A stretch of DNA of 64,000 bases from CAYFNF01 sp964344485 (lineage in GTDB: Bacteria > Patescibacteriota > Patescibacteriia > UBA9570 > XYC2-FULL-38-9), in the NCBI GenBank assembly GCA_964344485.1, contig CAYFNF010000002.1, positions 248,001 to 312,000 on the forward strand. The letters run 5' to 3'. Under the pieces are notes generated by a model. It was not told the origin of the DNA. It ran no database searches and saw nothing but the letters and a program-made list of their open reading frames with translations. Made by a program: the position numbers and the translations under genes. This document shows, piece after piece, positions 33,832 through 42,869 of the stretch; within the stretch, counting starts at the first letter, position 1; every line of letters starts with the position of its first letter.

Positions 33832-35664
33832 TTACTGAATTCTAAACTTTTTCCTTTTTGATAGCTTACCCTTATTCTTTTTATTCCAAATGCCCTTTGC
33901 CCTCACTTTAAAAGATCCAGGCTTTAAGTTTTTTACTCTTACTTTTACGATTTTTTTCTTCAGTTTCTTCTTTTTAACTACCTTACGCACCTTCTTCCAC
34001 TTTTTACCTTTCTTCTTTAGAACCCGTACAACCATCTTCTTAATTCTTGGAACTCGCTTAATGCGAACTGATATATCGTTTCCGCTCTTTTTGACTTTTT
34101 TAATCTTGGCTTTTTTCGGTTTGGTACGCTTGGTTAATACTTCAGACTTTTGAAGTTGTTCGTCTAATACAGCCGCAACTTGTAAATAAAGTTTCTTACT
34201 TGTTGGCAAGCCGGTAAATGTATACTGTGTGTCTGCTAGGCCTTCTTTTGAATCCACGATCGAATCTCCAGAGATATCTGATTCTGTTGCTGCTGCTATT
34301 GTATATGTACAGCTTGTGCATTGCGAATCCCACGCTACGGTTATTTTCTTCGGTTTTCGACTCAGCACACGAAAATTCTCAGGCGCACTTATAGTCTCGG
34401 CTTCCTCAATATCTTCTTCTAAAAGTTCATCAGCACCAATATCTGTTGACTTGCCTTGTGGGCGGCTGTCACCATCAATATCATCACTCAGCCAAGCAGA
34501 GACGTCTGTGCCAGCGTTGACTAGATCAGAGCTCGAGGTTAAGTGCAGGTCATACGGTGCGGTTGATGCATTTACAAATCCAGTATCTCGCATAGTCATT
34601 GAGTGTGCATCGTGCCCATATAGGCTGTCTTGCCATTCCTCAAATGTATATGTGTGCCACGTTGCGGCTGCGTCGGAGTTGGTAGTATACGCAAATGGAG
34701 AACAGACATTACCGTAGTGATTAAAATCCGATGTCACGGTAGTAATAAACTCCGGCTCTGTCTCTCCAGTCTCTTGTGTTCCATCAGTTATTGCCCACCC
34801 GCATACTTCCTTGTCGATGTTATACGTAAATGAATTGTTATAGACATAACTCTCACCAGTCACATCTCCATCAACGATCATTGCTTGTCGGTTATTATGA
34901 AAGGTATTATTCCCTACGAACAGATCCCCTACATCTGTGAAGAAAAATCCGAAGCCGCAGGAAAGAATACATGTCTCTGAAAAATCTGAAACAGTATTAT
35001 TGAAAATATTGAGATTATTACTTGTACCAACTTTCAGTGCTGCAGCGCTAGAATCCGGGTCTCCCTGAAAGGTATTTCCAAAAATATCAATCTCCTCACT
35101 ATCGGTCATATGAATATCAATGTATGCGTCAGAGAATGAGTTGCCAGATACTACGCTTTCGGTAGTGTTCAAAATTTGTAGTGCTCCATTATAGTTTTCA
35201 ACATACTCCTGTGTAAATGAACAATCTGAAACTTTTGCTCCTTCCACTCCATCTAATGATATCGCTGCTGCACCATTGGTTGGAGCAGTAAATTCAATGC
35301 CCTTAATCCATACATAATCACTTGTAACTGTCCACAGGGCTGCGGTGTGAGCTGATGCATCTATTGACGGTGTATCCTGACCCTCCCACGCAAATATTTT
35401 GAATTCATTCCCCTCTACTCCATTCCAACTGATAGTAGTCATCGGCATAGTAGTCTCGTCATACGCACCAGCTATCCATATCTGATCCCCAGCACCAATC
35501 CCAGCAAGCCCTAGTGCGTCAAAATTCAAGCACGGACTCGAGCTATTTGAACAATCGTCAGAGTTCGTTCCTAAGGCTGATATATAGTAATCTGCTGCAT
35601 GTGCTGGTACAGCAAAAAAGAATACAAAAGCACTCATGGTGATGATAATTTTTTTCATTGTCAT
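33832..35664 (-). CDS. secreted right-handed beta-helix protein with FN3-like domain and lysine-rich tail
   Basis: The 610-residue protein starts with a signal peptide ending PAHAADYY. Residues about 30-420 are parallel beta-helix repeats (GIEFTAPTNGAAAISLDGV, IFGNTFQGD, LNIFNNTVSDF, LFVGNNTFHNN) and end in the IDGDSRPQGKSTDIGADEL cap typical of choice-of-anchor Q proteins. An FN3-like unit (about 425-505) leads into a final stretch of about 100 residues rich in lysine (KKGKKWKKVRKVVKKKKLKK). The helix could bind or cleave polysaccharide, but no lyase motif is seen. The basic tail probably contacts a polyanion. Confidence 0.75.
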   Translation of the reverse strand: MTMKKIIITMSAFVFFFAVPAHAADYYISALGTNSDDCSNSSSPCLNFDALGLAGIGAGDQIWIAGAYDETTMPMTTISWNGVEGNEFKIFAWEGQDTPSIDASAHTAALWTVTSDYVWIKGIEFTAPTNGAAAISLDGVEGAKVSDCSFTQEYVENYNGALQILNTTESVVSGNSFSDAYIDIHMTDSEEIDIFGNTFQGDPDSSAAALKVGTSNNLNIFNNTVSDFSETCILSCGFGFFFTDVGDLFVGNNTFHNNRQAMIVDGDVTGESYVYNNSFTYNIDKEVCGWAITDGTQETGETEPEFITTVTSDFNHYGNVCSPFAYTTNSDAAATWHTYTFEEWQDSLYGHDAHSMTMRDTGFVNASTAPYDLHLTSSSDLVNAGTDVSAWLSDDIDGDSRPQGKSTDIGADELLEEDIEEAETISAPENFRVLSRKPKKITVAWDSQCTSCTYTIAAATESDISGDSIVDSKEGLADTQYTFTGLPTSKKLYLQVAAVLDEQLQKSEVLTKRTKPKKAKIKKVKKSGNDISVRIKRVPRIKKMVVRVLKKKGKKWKKVRKVVKKKKLKKKIVKVRVKNLKPGSFKVRAKGIWNKKNKGKLSKRKKFRIQ

Positions 35665-35687
35665 GGGGTTAATTACTTACAGTATAA

Positions 35688-35715
35688 CAAAAAAACTCCC
35701 TCAGGTCGAGGGAGT
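35688..35715 (-). terminator. strong terminator after the 35723 gene
   Basis: On the minus strand an 8-bp stem ACTCCCTC/GAGGGAGT (35708-35715 with 35695-35702) is followed by seven T, 8 bases past the stop codon. A -10-like TATACT immediately downstream (about 35681-35686) may start the next gene. Confidence 0.88.
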
Positions 35716-35722
35716 CTTAGTG

Positions 35723-36036
35723 CTATTTCTTGGTTCTAAACTTCACCCACTTGGTCCAGTCGCTGTAGTAGTATGTTCCTTCAACTGTTCGTCGTTTTCT
35801 TGCGCGCACACGATACTTGGTCTTTGGCTTCAGCTTCTTCATGATCTTCTTCTTCTTGTTTTTCTTTACACGATAGGTCCTATACTTCTTATACTTCTTC
35901 TTTTTCTTGTTCCATTTCTGTAGTTTCAGAACTGTGACGTAGGAATGCTTTTTCCATGTTGCAGTAGCGCGTTTTCGTTTGCGGAGCTTCTTTTTCACTT
36001 TCAGTTTTTTGACTTTCTTTACTGTGATCTCTTCTT
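35723..36036. repeat. long direct repeat, copy A (lysine-rich module)
   Basis: These 314 bases, the end of the 35723 gene including its stop codon, match 38569-38882 with only scattered, mostly synonymous differences. The flanking sequence diverges abruptly at the domain boundary, indicating recent duplication or gene conversion of one module. Confidence 0.9.
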
Positions 36037-38551
36037 TATCGTCATCTACTACCTCCTCAGCCGTGCCTGCTGCAGAAGTATTATATGTCACTCCGTATTG
36101 CGTAAAGTGATCAGTTCGCACTGTAATGACATTCTCTTCAGTATCAATAGTTGCATTGTCTACTTGTTTCCAGGTATTTCCGATTGGATCAAAGTACGAT
36201 GGCAGTAATTCATCTTCCGCAACACCAAGATCGGTTGCATGCTCTTCATTGTACGGCATGTTGATAGTAATATCATCCAAGAACGATGTGATAATCGATC
36301 CATCAGCATCATATGCCTCTAAGTTCCATGCAGTTGATTCAGGTGATTCACCAGTATGAACCACTTCACGCTCAGGGAACGCATTGACTGTTACAGTATT
36401 ATTGAGCGCCATACTATACGCAGGAATGTCTACTGTAGTTCCATCATCGAGATTAATGGTTGCGGCTTCATTTGCATTGAAAGTGGTAGTAACCGCTGCG
36501 TGCACCTCCTGATCCTCATCACTTTCTAGAACAATACTCGCGTCAGCATTCTCTCCAGCTGTCTGAACTTCGACCTCAACAGGATCAGATGTGTAGACAG
36601 TATCTCCACTGACCGCAGTACACGCCGTATGCCATGTACGACCACTGTCCACATGAAGATCCTCGGTCTCTCCTGTTTCATAATCACCAACAGCATACCC
36701 ACCTTCATCGCTATAGGTATAACATGATAAAGTGTCTAATTCATCAGTTGAGCTCACACTCTCACCCTCAGCCATATCAACATGTAGGTCGATGGTCGCA
36801 TCTGCTTGCTCCATTTGAAATGATAGCGCGTTTAAAGTTTCAGTGCCGGTTTCATATACCACCTCTTGCTCAACCGGAGCGGTTACTCCTCCATCAATCA
36901 TCTCTTGAGGGACACCGACGCCACATGTATACGTATCTCCATCTGGGATATGCGCTGTAAACGCACCGTCTTCAATCACAGCAGTAGTAGAGTAACCAGT
37001 TTCTGTCTCCGAGTCCCAGTTGTCACAGTACACCGTTCCGTAACTCATTGGCTCGCCACTTTCATCAACAACGGTTCCGGTCACTGTGCCGGTGACTTCC
37101 TGTACAATAGCGTCTGCAGCTGCAGTGCTGCTATCCTCCACAGTCACCGTAGTATCATTCTTATCCCAAGCCGAGACGTAACTATCGTCAGAGTAGGACG
37201 CATTAACAGAGTATGTTCCGGGTATCACCGAGACACTCTCCTCTCCAGTAGTACCGATCTCTTGTTCATACCACATGCCAAGCTCCTCACTCCACAAGTG
37301 AATTGATCCGTTTTCAGAACCAGTAATTGCATCACCACCCACATCCTCAACCGAGACAGTGATCGTGCTGGTTGCTTCAAGTAGAGTAAACACTAGTTCT
37401 AATGAGTCGCCGCTTTCAACTGAAACTTGTTCTGATGCTGCTGCACCCAGAGATTTATCCGCCATAGAAAGGTAACACTGTGCGTCGAATGAACCAGACT
37501 TGCTATCTGCGACTGCTTTTATGGTACCTTGGCCGTTATTAATTTCAGTAGAAAAGCTTGCGTCGTCGGTTTCACACCACGCTGAGCCGCTCGCATCCTC
37601 TACATTTCCCAGTTTGTTCTTTACGACAACATTTACCGTAGCGTCAGAGGTCTGCATTGCAAAAGTCGCTTCAGAAGTTTTACCGTCCACGGTTGTGAGC
37701 ACTGCTGGTGCACCGGTATAGATCGCATCACCAGAGTCACGAGGTGTGACTTCATACGTTACGCCAGGTTTTACATTAAAGGATGCAACACCGCTTTCGT
37801 TGGTCCCACCTTCAGTATGACCATCCTGTCGAACTGCGACTACTTGTATACCACCCGTTGGCGTACCATCTAACGTCACGGTTGCTTCAATAGTCGAAGA
37901 CATCTCTCCGATTTGTATGTCTAAGGCGTTAGATCCTTCTTCAATTGTGACTATTCGGCTGTCATAATAATACTCATTCCACGACCCTTCTGCGCCCAGG
38001 TCTGGATAGTAATACAGTGTATATGTTCCGGACTTAACATTGATATGATAATCTCCATTAATCTGATCAATAAAATCATCGTGGCCAAAGTTCATGGCCC
38101 AGAATGTATCTTGATCATTAATCAAGAAGATTGATCCAGTAATTCTCTCTCCGTAGCTCGGTGGTGATAATACTGTTCCGGACAAACTCGCATCACATCG
38201 TGTGACCACAAAGTCTACCTCTAACGTTCCGCTCTCAGGTACTGTCCATGTTTGATTGTACCCAAGCGCGTTCCAATCCGCATCCCAAAACACTGAAGGT
38301 TCGATGCCGTGATAGACCATGTTTCCGGGATCGATATCATCAACCGTGAAACTATACTTGCCCTGCGGGTCAGTAATTCCTTGGTCTCCCATCGCTGTGT
38401 CAAAGTCAAAAAACTTGATCCATACACCTGCGGTTGGTGCTCCATCATCATCATACGTGACTGTGCCTGTAAACGTTGCTGCGTTCCCAACGAGAGGAAG
38501 CACAAACATAGCCACACCAACAATCAGAGTAGAAAGTGTAATTTTTTTCAT
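35723..38551 (-). CDS. secreted carboxypeptidase-regulatory-like repeat protein with ZU5-like domain and lysine-rich FN3 module
   Basis: The 942-residue protein has a signal peptide (ending VGNAATFTG). Serial CarboxypepD_reg/CnaB-like beta-sandwich repeats follow, seen as TFTGTVTYDDDGAPTAGVWIK, ASLSGTVLSPPSYGERITG and GTVTGTVVDESGEPMSYGTV. A ZU5-like domain (about 690-830; DGTTVDIPAYSMALNNTVTV, then LLPSYFDPIGNTWKQV) precedes the C-terminal 104 residues, an FN3-like fold packed with lysine (VKKVKKLKVKKKLRKRKR, KWNKKKKKYKKY). That module is about 95% identical in DNA to the end of the upstream gene. Probably a surface or matrix protein. Confidence 0.75.
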   Translation of the reverse strand: MKKITLSTLIVGVAMFVLPLVGNAATFTGTVTYDDDGAPTAGVWIKFFDFDTAMGDQGITDPQGKYSFTVDDIDPGNMVYHGIEPSVFWDADWNALGYNQTWTVPESGTLEVDFVVTRCDASLSGTVLSPPSYGERITGSIFLINDQDTFWAMNFGHDDFIDQINGDYHINVKSGTYTLYYYPDLGAEGSWNEYYYDSRIVTIEEGSNALDIQIGEMSSTIEATVTLDGTPTGGIQVVAVRQDGHTEGGTNESGVASFNVKPGVTYEVTPRDSGDAIYTGAPAVLTTVDGKTSEATFAMQTSDATVNVVVKNKLGNVEDASGSAWCETDDASFSTEINNGQGTIKAVADSKSGSFDAQCYLSMADKSLGAAASEQVSVESGDSLELVFTLLEATSTITVSVEDVGGDAITGSENGSIHLWSEELGMWYEQEIGTTGEESVSVIPGTYSVNASYSDDSYVSAWDKNDTTVTVEDSSTAAADAIVQEVTGTVTGTVVDESGEPMSYGTVYCDNWDSETETGYSTTAVIEDGAFTAHIPDGDTYTCGVGVPQEMIDGGVTAPVEQEVVYETGTETLNALSFQMEQADATIDLHVDMAEGESVSSTDELDTLSCYTYSDEGGYAVGDYETGETEDLHVDSGRTWHTACTAVSGDTVYTSDPVEVEVQTAGENADASIVLESDEDQEVHAAVTTTFNANEAATINLDDGTTVDIPAYSMALNNTVTVNAFPEREVVHTGESPESTAWNLEAYDADGSIITSFLDDITINMPYNEEHATDLGVAEDELLPSYFDPIGNTWKQVDNATIDTEENVITVRTDHFTQYGVTYNTSAAGTAEEVVDDDKEEITVKKVKKLKVKKKLRKRKRATATWKKHSYVTVLKLQKWNKKKKKYKKYRTYRVKKNKKKKIMKKLKPKTKYRVRARKRRTVEGTYYYSDWTKWVKFRTKK

Positions 38552-38568
38552 ACTGTGTATATTTTAAT

Positions 38569-38882
38569 TTATTTCTTGGTTCTAAACTTCACCCACTTGG
38601 TCCAATCGCTGTAGTAGTATATTCCTTCAACTGTTCTTCGTTTTCTTGCGCGCACACGATACTTGGTCTTTGGCTTCAGTTTCTTCATGATCTTCTTTTT
38701 CTTGTTTTTCTTTACACGATAGGTCTTATACTTCTTGTACTTCTTCTTTTTCTTATTCCATTTCTGTAATTTAAGGACTGTGACGTAGGAATGCTTTTTC
38801 CATGTTGCAGTAGCGCGTTTTCGTTTGCGGAGCTTCTTTTTCACTTTGAGTTTTTTGACTTTCTTTACTGTGATCTCTTCTT
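38569..38882. repeat. long direct repeat, copy B (lysine-rich module)
   Basis: Second copy of the 314-base repeat described at 35723-36036. It ends the 38569 gene. The stop codon differs (TAA here, TAG in copy A). Confidence 0.9.
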
Positions 38883-41118
38883 CAGCAGCATCTGCTCCTT
38901 CAACTCCGTAAAAACCTGCGCTGGTGCCGACCACGAGCTCATCCCAGAAAATAACGTTTATCTCAGCTCCTGCAAACTCGTGATACAACGTCCATTCTGA
39001 ATCAAATTCGCTGCACTCTGAATCCATTCCTAAGTAGTAGATGTCTGACTCTGAAGCACCATACGGAACAAGACCGTCGCATGTACCGTCTGGCATTGCG
39101 CCTAGAGCCAGTGTTCTCATTTTCTCAGTTGGAAAATTATCAGTAGTCATTGAGGTAAACGTTCCGCTGGAATTTTCGTACACTACCGCAGGGTTAATTG
39201 CTGAATCCGGCGAATCAGTATTACTACCGGACGCATACACGGTCCCCTCGCTATTCATTGCCAATGCGTAGATATTTGCTTCTTCAGTGAGCATTGAAGT
39301 TGACGTCCAGGTTGCTGGATCTGTGGCACAATCTCCTTCAACTCGATAGACGCCGGATGTGGCGTTTGTTGGTCCACTTCCGCCTGCCTCAGTGTAATGC
39401 GCGCCAACATACGCGACCGTACTTCCATCTTCTTGAGTAAATAAGATATCTCGAACATCTGCATCTTCAGCCGGAGGTGAATTCTCCAACCCAACTTGTA
39501 CCCACGTAGTACCAGCGTCACAGCTCACAAACAGACCTCCAGCGTCGTTTTCACCCTCGCCAGGCTCTCCGTTATCTAAACCAGCATACACAGCTACATT
39601 TGAAGTATAGTATGGATCAATAGCAAGAGCTTCAATCGTGACAGAGGTTGAGCTGTTCATTGGTGTCTCATAATTCACACTATCAAATACGCTGTTCCAA
39701 TTTGTGCCTCCGTCTTCGGTTTTATAAATCGTCGAACCTCCAACAAATACAGTATTTGCAGGATCGTCTGGTTTCACAGCAATGCTTTTGAAGTTAGTCT
39801 GTGAATTCGGCATATCCGGCCCAGTCCACGTTGGAGTCTCTTCGTTAAAATTCTCAGATTTCCAAATACCTGTAGTAGATGCTATCCATGCAAGTGATTT
39901 TGCTTCAACAGAACCAACTGCATCCTCATTAATGTACATTTTTTCAATATTCACCGCATTTAGTCCATCATTGTGAGAACCGCACACTGTTCCACCGTCA
40001 TATGAAACACCTATACCCAAATCAGTGGTCATATATACAGTGCTAGTACTGTTTGGATCTAATAGAATATCTCCTGATGCTTGATTTGCTTCTTGAGACA
40101 CTGTACAGATCTGCTGCCAATTTGACCCTGTATCTCTGGAATAGATCCCTGCACCGAAAATCGTATACGTACTATCATTACCATCATCGTCATCATATAT
40201 TCGAAGCGTACCGCTATTTCCATACGCTCCTGTCTTTGCTTCAGTCCAATTCATTAGATCATTACTGTACTGCATCCATGCAACAGGCTCGCTATCACTT
40301 TGGCTTTCGCCTTTCATCCATACTCTTCCATCCGGTGCTACTCCAGCAAATGTATACTGCACATCGTCGCTAACCAGTCCAGTATTATGGACTATAAAGT
40401 TAGTACTACTGGAGAATTCTGAAATTGGTGTAGGACTATGATGGATAGTGGTTGGCTTGGAATATGAATTTATTAAATAGACATGAGGCTTATCACTACT
40501 GCTTGTTGGTCCGAGTTGAATATCTAGCCAATGATCAATAGTGTCTCCGTAATCACCGCTCACACTAGTCATGAGTGGCGCATTTTCATTAAAGGTCACA
40601 GAGCAATCTGATTGAATCGCGCCCCAATGCAGATAGTACGTGTCAGAATCCTCATTTACAAAAAAGATATCACCACTATCTGTAACAGCAATTGGTGACT
40701 GAGATGAAATTGTCGTTTCGTCGTGAGTGACTTCTAATAACTGACCGTTCTCATTATCCCCGTACCACATGTTATCTCCGAGCCCAAGGTACACACACGT
40801 AGTTGTGCCATTATAGTACGCTTCAAAACTGTTACTCGCAGTTCCTCTGCCATCTCCCATGCCCATTCCAGGCACGGTTTCAAATTCACCGATCACAGGA
40901 GTACTGCCGCTATGGTCCACGACTGCTTGAAAGAGCGTATTCGGGCCCTCAGTGGTTGCCAGTAATACAGTTTCAGTGTCAGAGGTCTGTACTGCTCGTA
41001 CATGACTCACTGTTGCACCGAAAATTTCATACGTCTGCTCTTGTACTTCTGCTCGAGCAGGAAACGCAATGACAAATAAAAAAAGAGATGTCACTGACAG
41101 TAGTTGTAGAATTCTCAT
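38569..41118 (-). CDS. secreted Asp-box (sortilin/BNR-like) beta-propeller with lysine-rich FN3 module
   Basis: The 849-residue protein has a signal peptide (ending FPARAEVQE) and a large region (about 30-735) of propeller blades with Asp-box motifs of the S/T-x-D-x-G-x-x-W kind: SRDTGSNWQQ, KTEDGGTNWNSV, SCDAGTTWVQV. Such folds occur in sialidases, sortilin-like and photosystem assembly proteins; no sialidase Arg triad is evident. The last 104 residues are the lysine-rich FN3-like module shared with the next gene downstream, 17 bases away in the same operon. Confidence 0.75.
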   Translation of the reverse strand: MRILQLLSVTSLFLFVIAFPARAEVQEQTYEIFGATVSHVRAVQTSDTETVLLATTEGPNTLFQAVVDHSGSTPVIGEFETVPGMGMGDGRGTASNSFEAYYNGTTTCVYLGLGDNMWYGDNENGQLLEVTHDETTISSQSPIAVTDSGDIFFVNEDSDTYYLHWGAIQSDCSVTFNENAPLMTSVSGDYGDTIDHWLDIQLGPTSSSDKPHVYLINSYSKPTTIHHSPTPISEFSSSTNFIVHNTGLVSDDVQYTFAGVAPDGRVWMKGESQSDSEPVAWMQYSNDLMNWTEAKTGAYGNSGTLRIYDDDDGNDSTYTIFGAGIYSRDTGSNWQQICTVSQEANQASGDILLDPNSTSTVYMTTDLGIGVSYDGGTVCGSHNDGLNAVNIEKMYINEDAVGSVEAKSLAWIASTTGIWKSENFNEETPTWTGPDMPNSQTNFKSIAVKPDDPANTVFVGGSTIYKTEDGGTNWNSVFDSVNYETPMNSSTSVTIEALAIDPYYTSNVAVYAGLDNGEPGEGENDAGGLFVSCDAGTTWVQVGLENSPPAEDADVRDILFTQEDGSTVAYVGAHYTEAGGSGPTNATSGVYRVEGDCATDPATWTSTSMLTEEANIYALAMNSEGTVYASGSNTDSPDSAINPAVVYENSSGTFTSMTTDNFPTEKMRTLALGAMPDGTCDGLVPYGASESDIYYLGMDSECSEFDSEWTLYHEFAGAEINVIFWDELVVGTSAGFYGVEGADAAEEEITVKKVKKLKVKKKLRKRKRATATWKKHSYVTVLKLQKWNKKKKKYKKYKTYRVKKNKKKKIMKKLKPKTKYRVRARKRRTVEGIYYYSDWTKWVKFRTKK

Positions 41119-41186
41119 AGTGTGTGCGTTTTGTTTAATTTTTTTATTATTAATCTCGATCTATAATATATTGGGCGCAGTTGAAT

Positions 41187-41588
41187 CTAATAGATATGAA
41201 GCTTCTCTTTTACTTTTATTACCACGTCCCCGATCTTCCAATCTGTTTTCACTAAATAATCAAACGCTCCTAGCTGCAGTGCTGCCCCGACTTTGTCAGC
41301 ATCTCCTAGATTTGAAAGTACAATAATAGGGACCTCTTTGCCCCATTCTCCATCCTCCCGAATTTTCTTAATTGTATCGATCCCGTCCATTCCTGGCATC
41401 ACTAGATCTGCAACTATCAGGTCAGGATGCTTGGAGACAGCTGCTTCGACGCCGTCTTTTCCATTTGTTGCTAAAAGCACTTTAAAACCTTCACGTGCAA
41501 ATTCATCCGCTAGCACCTGCAGTAAGGGCCTTTCATCCTCTATGATGAGGATTTGTTTACGTTCTTTCGTCGTATGCCCATTACTAAT
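41187..41588 (-). CDS. single-domain response regulator (CheY-like) with unusual start
   Basis: The receiver domain has the acidic pair in ILIIEDERPL, the phospho-acceptor aspartate in LIVADLVMPGMDG, the Ser/Thr switch in IIVLSN and the lysine in YLVKTDW. No output domain follows. The only ATG/GTG/TTG start in frame, GTG at 41516, would delete the first strand and acidic pocket. The frame remains open upstream to a stop at 41607-41609 and encodes the missing part. Candidates are ATT at 41588 (AGGA 5 bases before it) or a frameshift from the ATG at 41581, which lies one frame off. No histidine kinase gene is adjacent. Confidence 0.75.
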   Translation of the reverse strand: MSNGHTTKERKQILIIEDERPLLQVLADEFAREGFKVLLATNGKDGVEAAVSKHPDLIVADLVMPGMDGIDTIKKIREDGEWGKEVPIIVLSNLGDADKVGAALQLGAFDYLVKTDWKIGDVVIKVKEKLHIY

Positions 41589-41605
41589 AATTATCCTGTA
41601 CGATA

Positions 41606-41634
41606 ATTATAGTAATATTTATGAAAAAAAGCAA
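41606..41634 (-). promoter_or_regulatory. promoter of the response regulator gene
   Basis: The minus strand has TATAAT (41606-41611) with TTGCTT (41629-41634) 17 bases upstream. A start at about 41599 confines the translation start to the region just downstream, where no in-frame ATG exists. Confidence 0.55.
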
Positions 41635-41644
41635 TAGTTATAGG

Positions 41645-42868
41645 TTATGAGGTATACCCTCTCTGTATTCGTCTTCTATTTGCTTCCACAGGGCCATACC
41701 GTCCGGTAATATCAAATTGCCTTGCTACAGCTTGAGCTCCGTACATTCCAATGTCTGCATCTAAAATATCAAGCAGATCAACTCCGTGTGCTTGTTCTAC
41801 TGCTTCTTCTAATTCTATGCGCGCAAGTGAGCCTGCTTGAGTACGAGTATTATCAAAATACGCTTTCAATAGCACGTCTTCAGGAATATGACGTAATAAG
41901 CGTTTTAAGATCTGTCGTTCCCAATGATACGTACCAACTCGTCCCCACCGCTCGATATTTCTCGAATCAAGTGTCAGCATCTCAGTTACTCCTTCATTTA
42001 GCCAGCGGAATCCACGTTGCCCTACTGATTGTTCAGGGTGCTGCAAATTAACGCTTCGTAGACCAATACGTGTATGATAGAACTTGCGCCCTTGTCTTAC
42101 GATTTCTCTACCTGATAATGCGTGCCAGTACTCATGGTTGTATACATGCTCATGGGCAGCAGCTGCCTCTCTTCGAGAGAACTGTCTGGAATCATAAACC
42201 ATAGAAGTCATATTGTGCTGTGCGTCAAACTCTCCAAGATAGACATCGTACTGAAGAAAGTGCAACGGGTCTGCCATAATCATCGGCACTTCTTGCATTC
42301 TTCCCTCGACTAATGACAAAGGAAGCATGTCAGCGGTCAACGCATGTTTTGAGCTAGAGACAAGACGATCTATCGCTGCTCGAAAGCGTGTTTGTAATAC
42401 CGCGAGCTCATCATGAAAGACGCTCTCTTGTCGTTCAAACGTCTGAACATGGCGTCGTGCAACCATTGCTATGACTTCAGGAGGAAGCTGATTGTCCCAA
42501 ATAGCGGTCAGAAGCTTTGCGGGTGCGGTGGGATCTCCGACCATACCCCTGGTTGCTGCTTGAACAGCTGGATGCATACGTACAGCATGATCCGTCAAAC
42601 CTTCACGGAACAGTGAACGCACTTCTGTTGCTCCAACAGTTCCTCGATGCTGCAATACAACCATCAATTGGTCTCGCAGTTTTTCACCGACATCAATATC
42701 ATCTTCGCTAGTCTCACAATCTCGCACTTCATGTCCGAATGGATCACTAAATGCCAATACTTGTTCACGTCGTTGTTCACGATCACGAAGATAGGATGGA
42801 TCAAGATCCGAGACGTATCTATGTTGTAGCAACTCTGGACGGGGGTTATTACCTGTCGGATCAGCCAT
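41645..42868 (-). CDS. HExxH putative zinc metallopeptidase of unknown family
   Basis: The 407-residue protein has no signal peptide or membrane helix. A gluzincin-like site is visible: HEYWH at residues 245-249 (H245, E246, H249) and a following WLNEGVTEM at 289-297 that offers a glutamate as third zinc ligand (E292 or E296). The N-terminal 230 residues are mostly helical and match nothing I know. It begins 1 base after the stop of the PA14 protein gene, so the two are translated together. It could act on that protein before export, or be exported by a non-classical route. Confidence 0.65.
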   Translation of the reverse strand: MADPTGNNPRPELLQHRYVSDLDPSYLRDREQRREQVLAFSDPFGHEVRDCETSEDDIDVGEKLRDQLMVVLQHRGTVGATEVRSLFREGLTDHAVRMHPAVQAATRGMVGDPTAPAKLLTAIWDNQLPPEVIAMVARRHVQTFERQESVFHDELAVLQTRFRAAIDRLVSSSKHALTADMLPLSLVEGRMQEVPMIMADPLHFLQYDVYLGEFDAQHNMTSMVYDSRQFSRREAAAAHEHVYNHEYWHALSGREIVRQGRKFYHTRIGLRSVNLQHPEQSVGQRGFRWLNEGVTEMLTLDSRNIERWGRVGTYHWERQILKRLLRHIPEDVLLKAYFDNTRTQAGSLARIELEEAVEQAHGVDLLDILDADIGMYGAQAVARQFDITGRYGPVEANRRRIQRGYTS

Positions 42869-42869
42869 A

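Noticed and set aside
38569..41118. Sialidase activity for the Asp-box protein
   Set aside because: Asp boxes are structural; the arginine triad and catalytic Tyr/Glu arrangement could not be identified.
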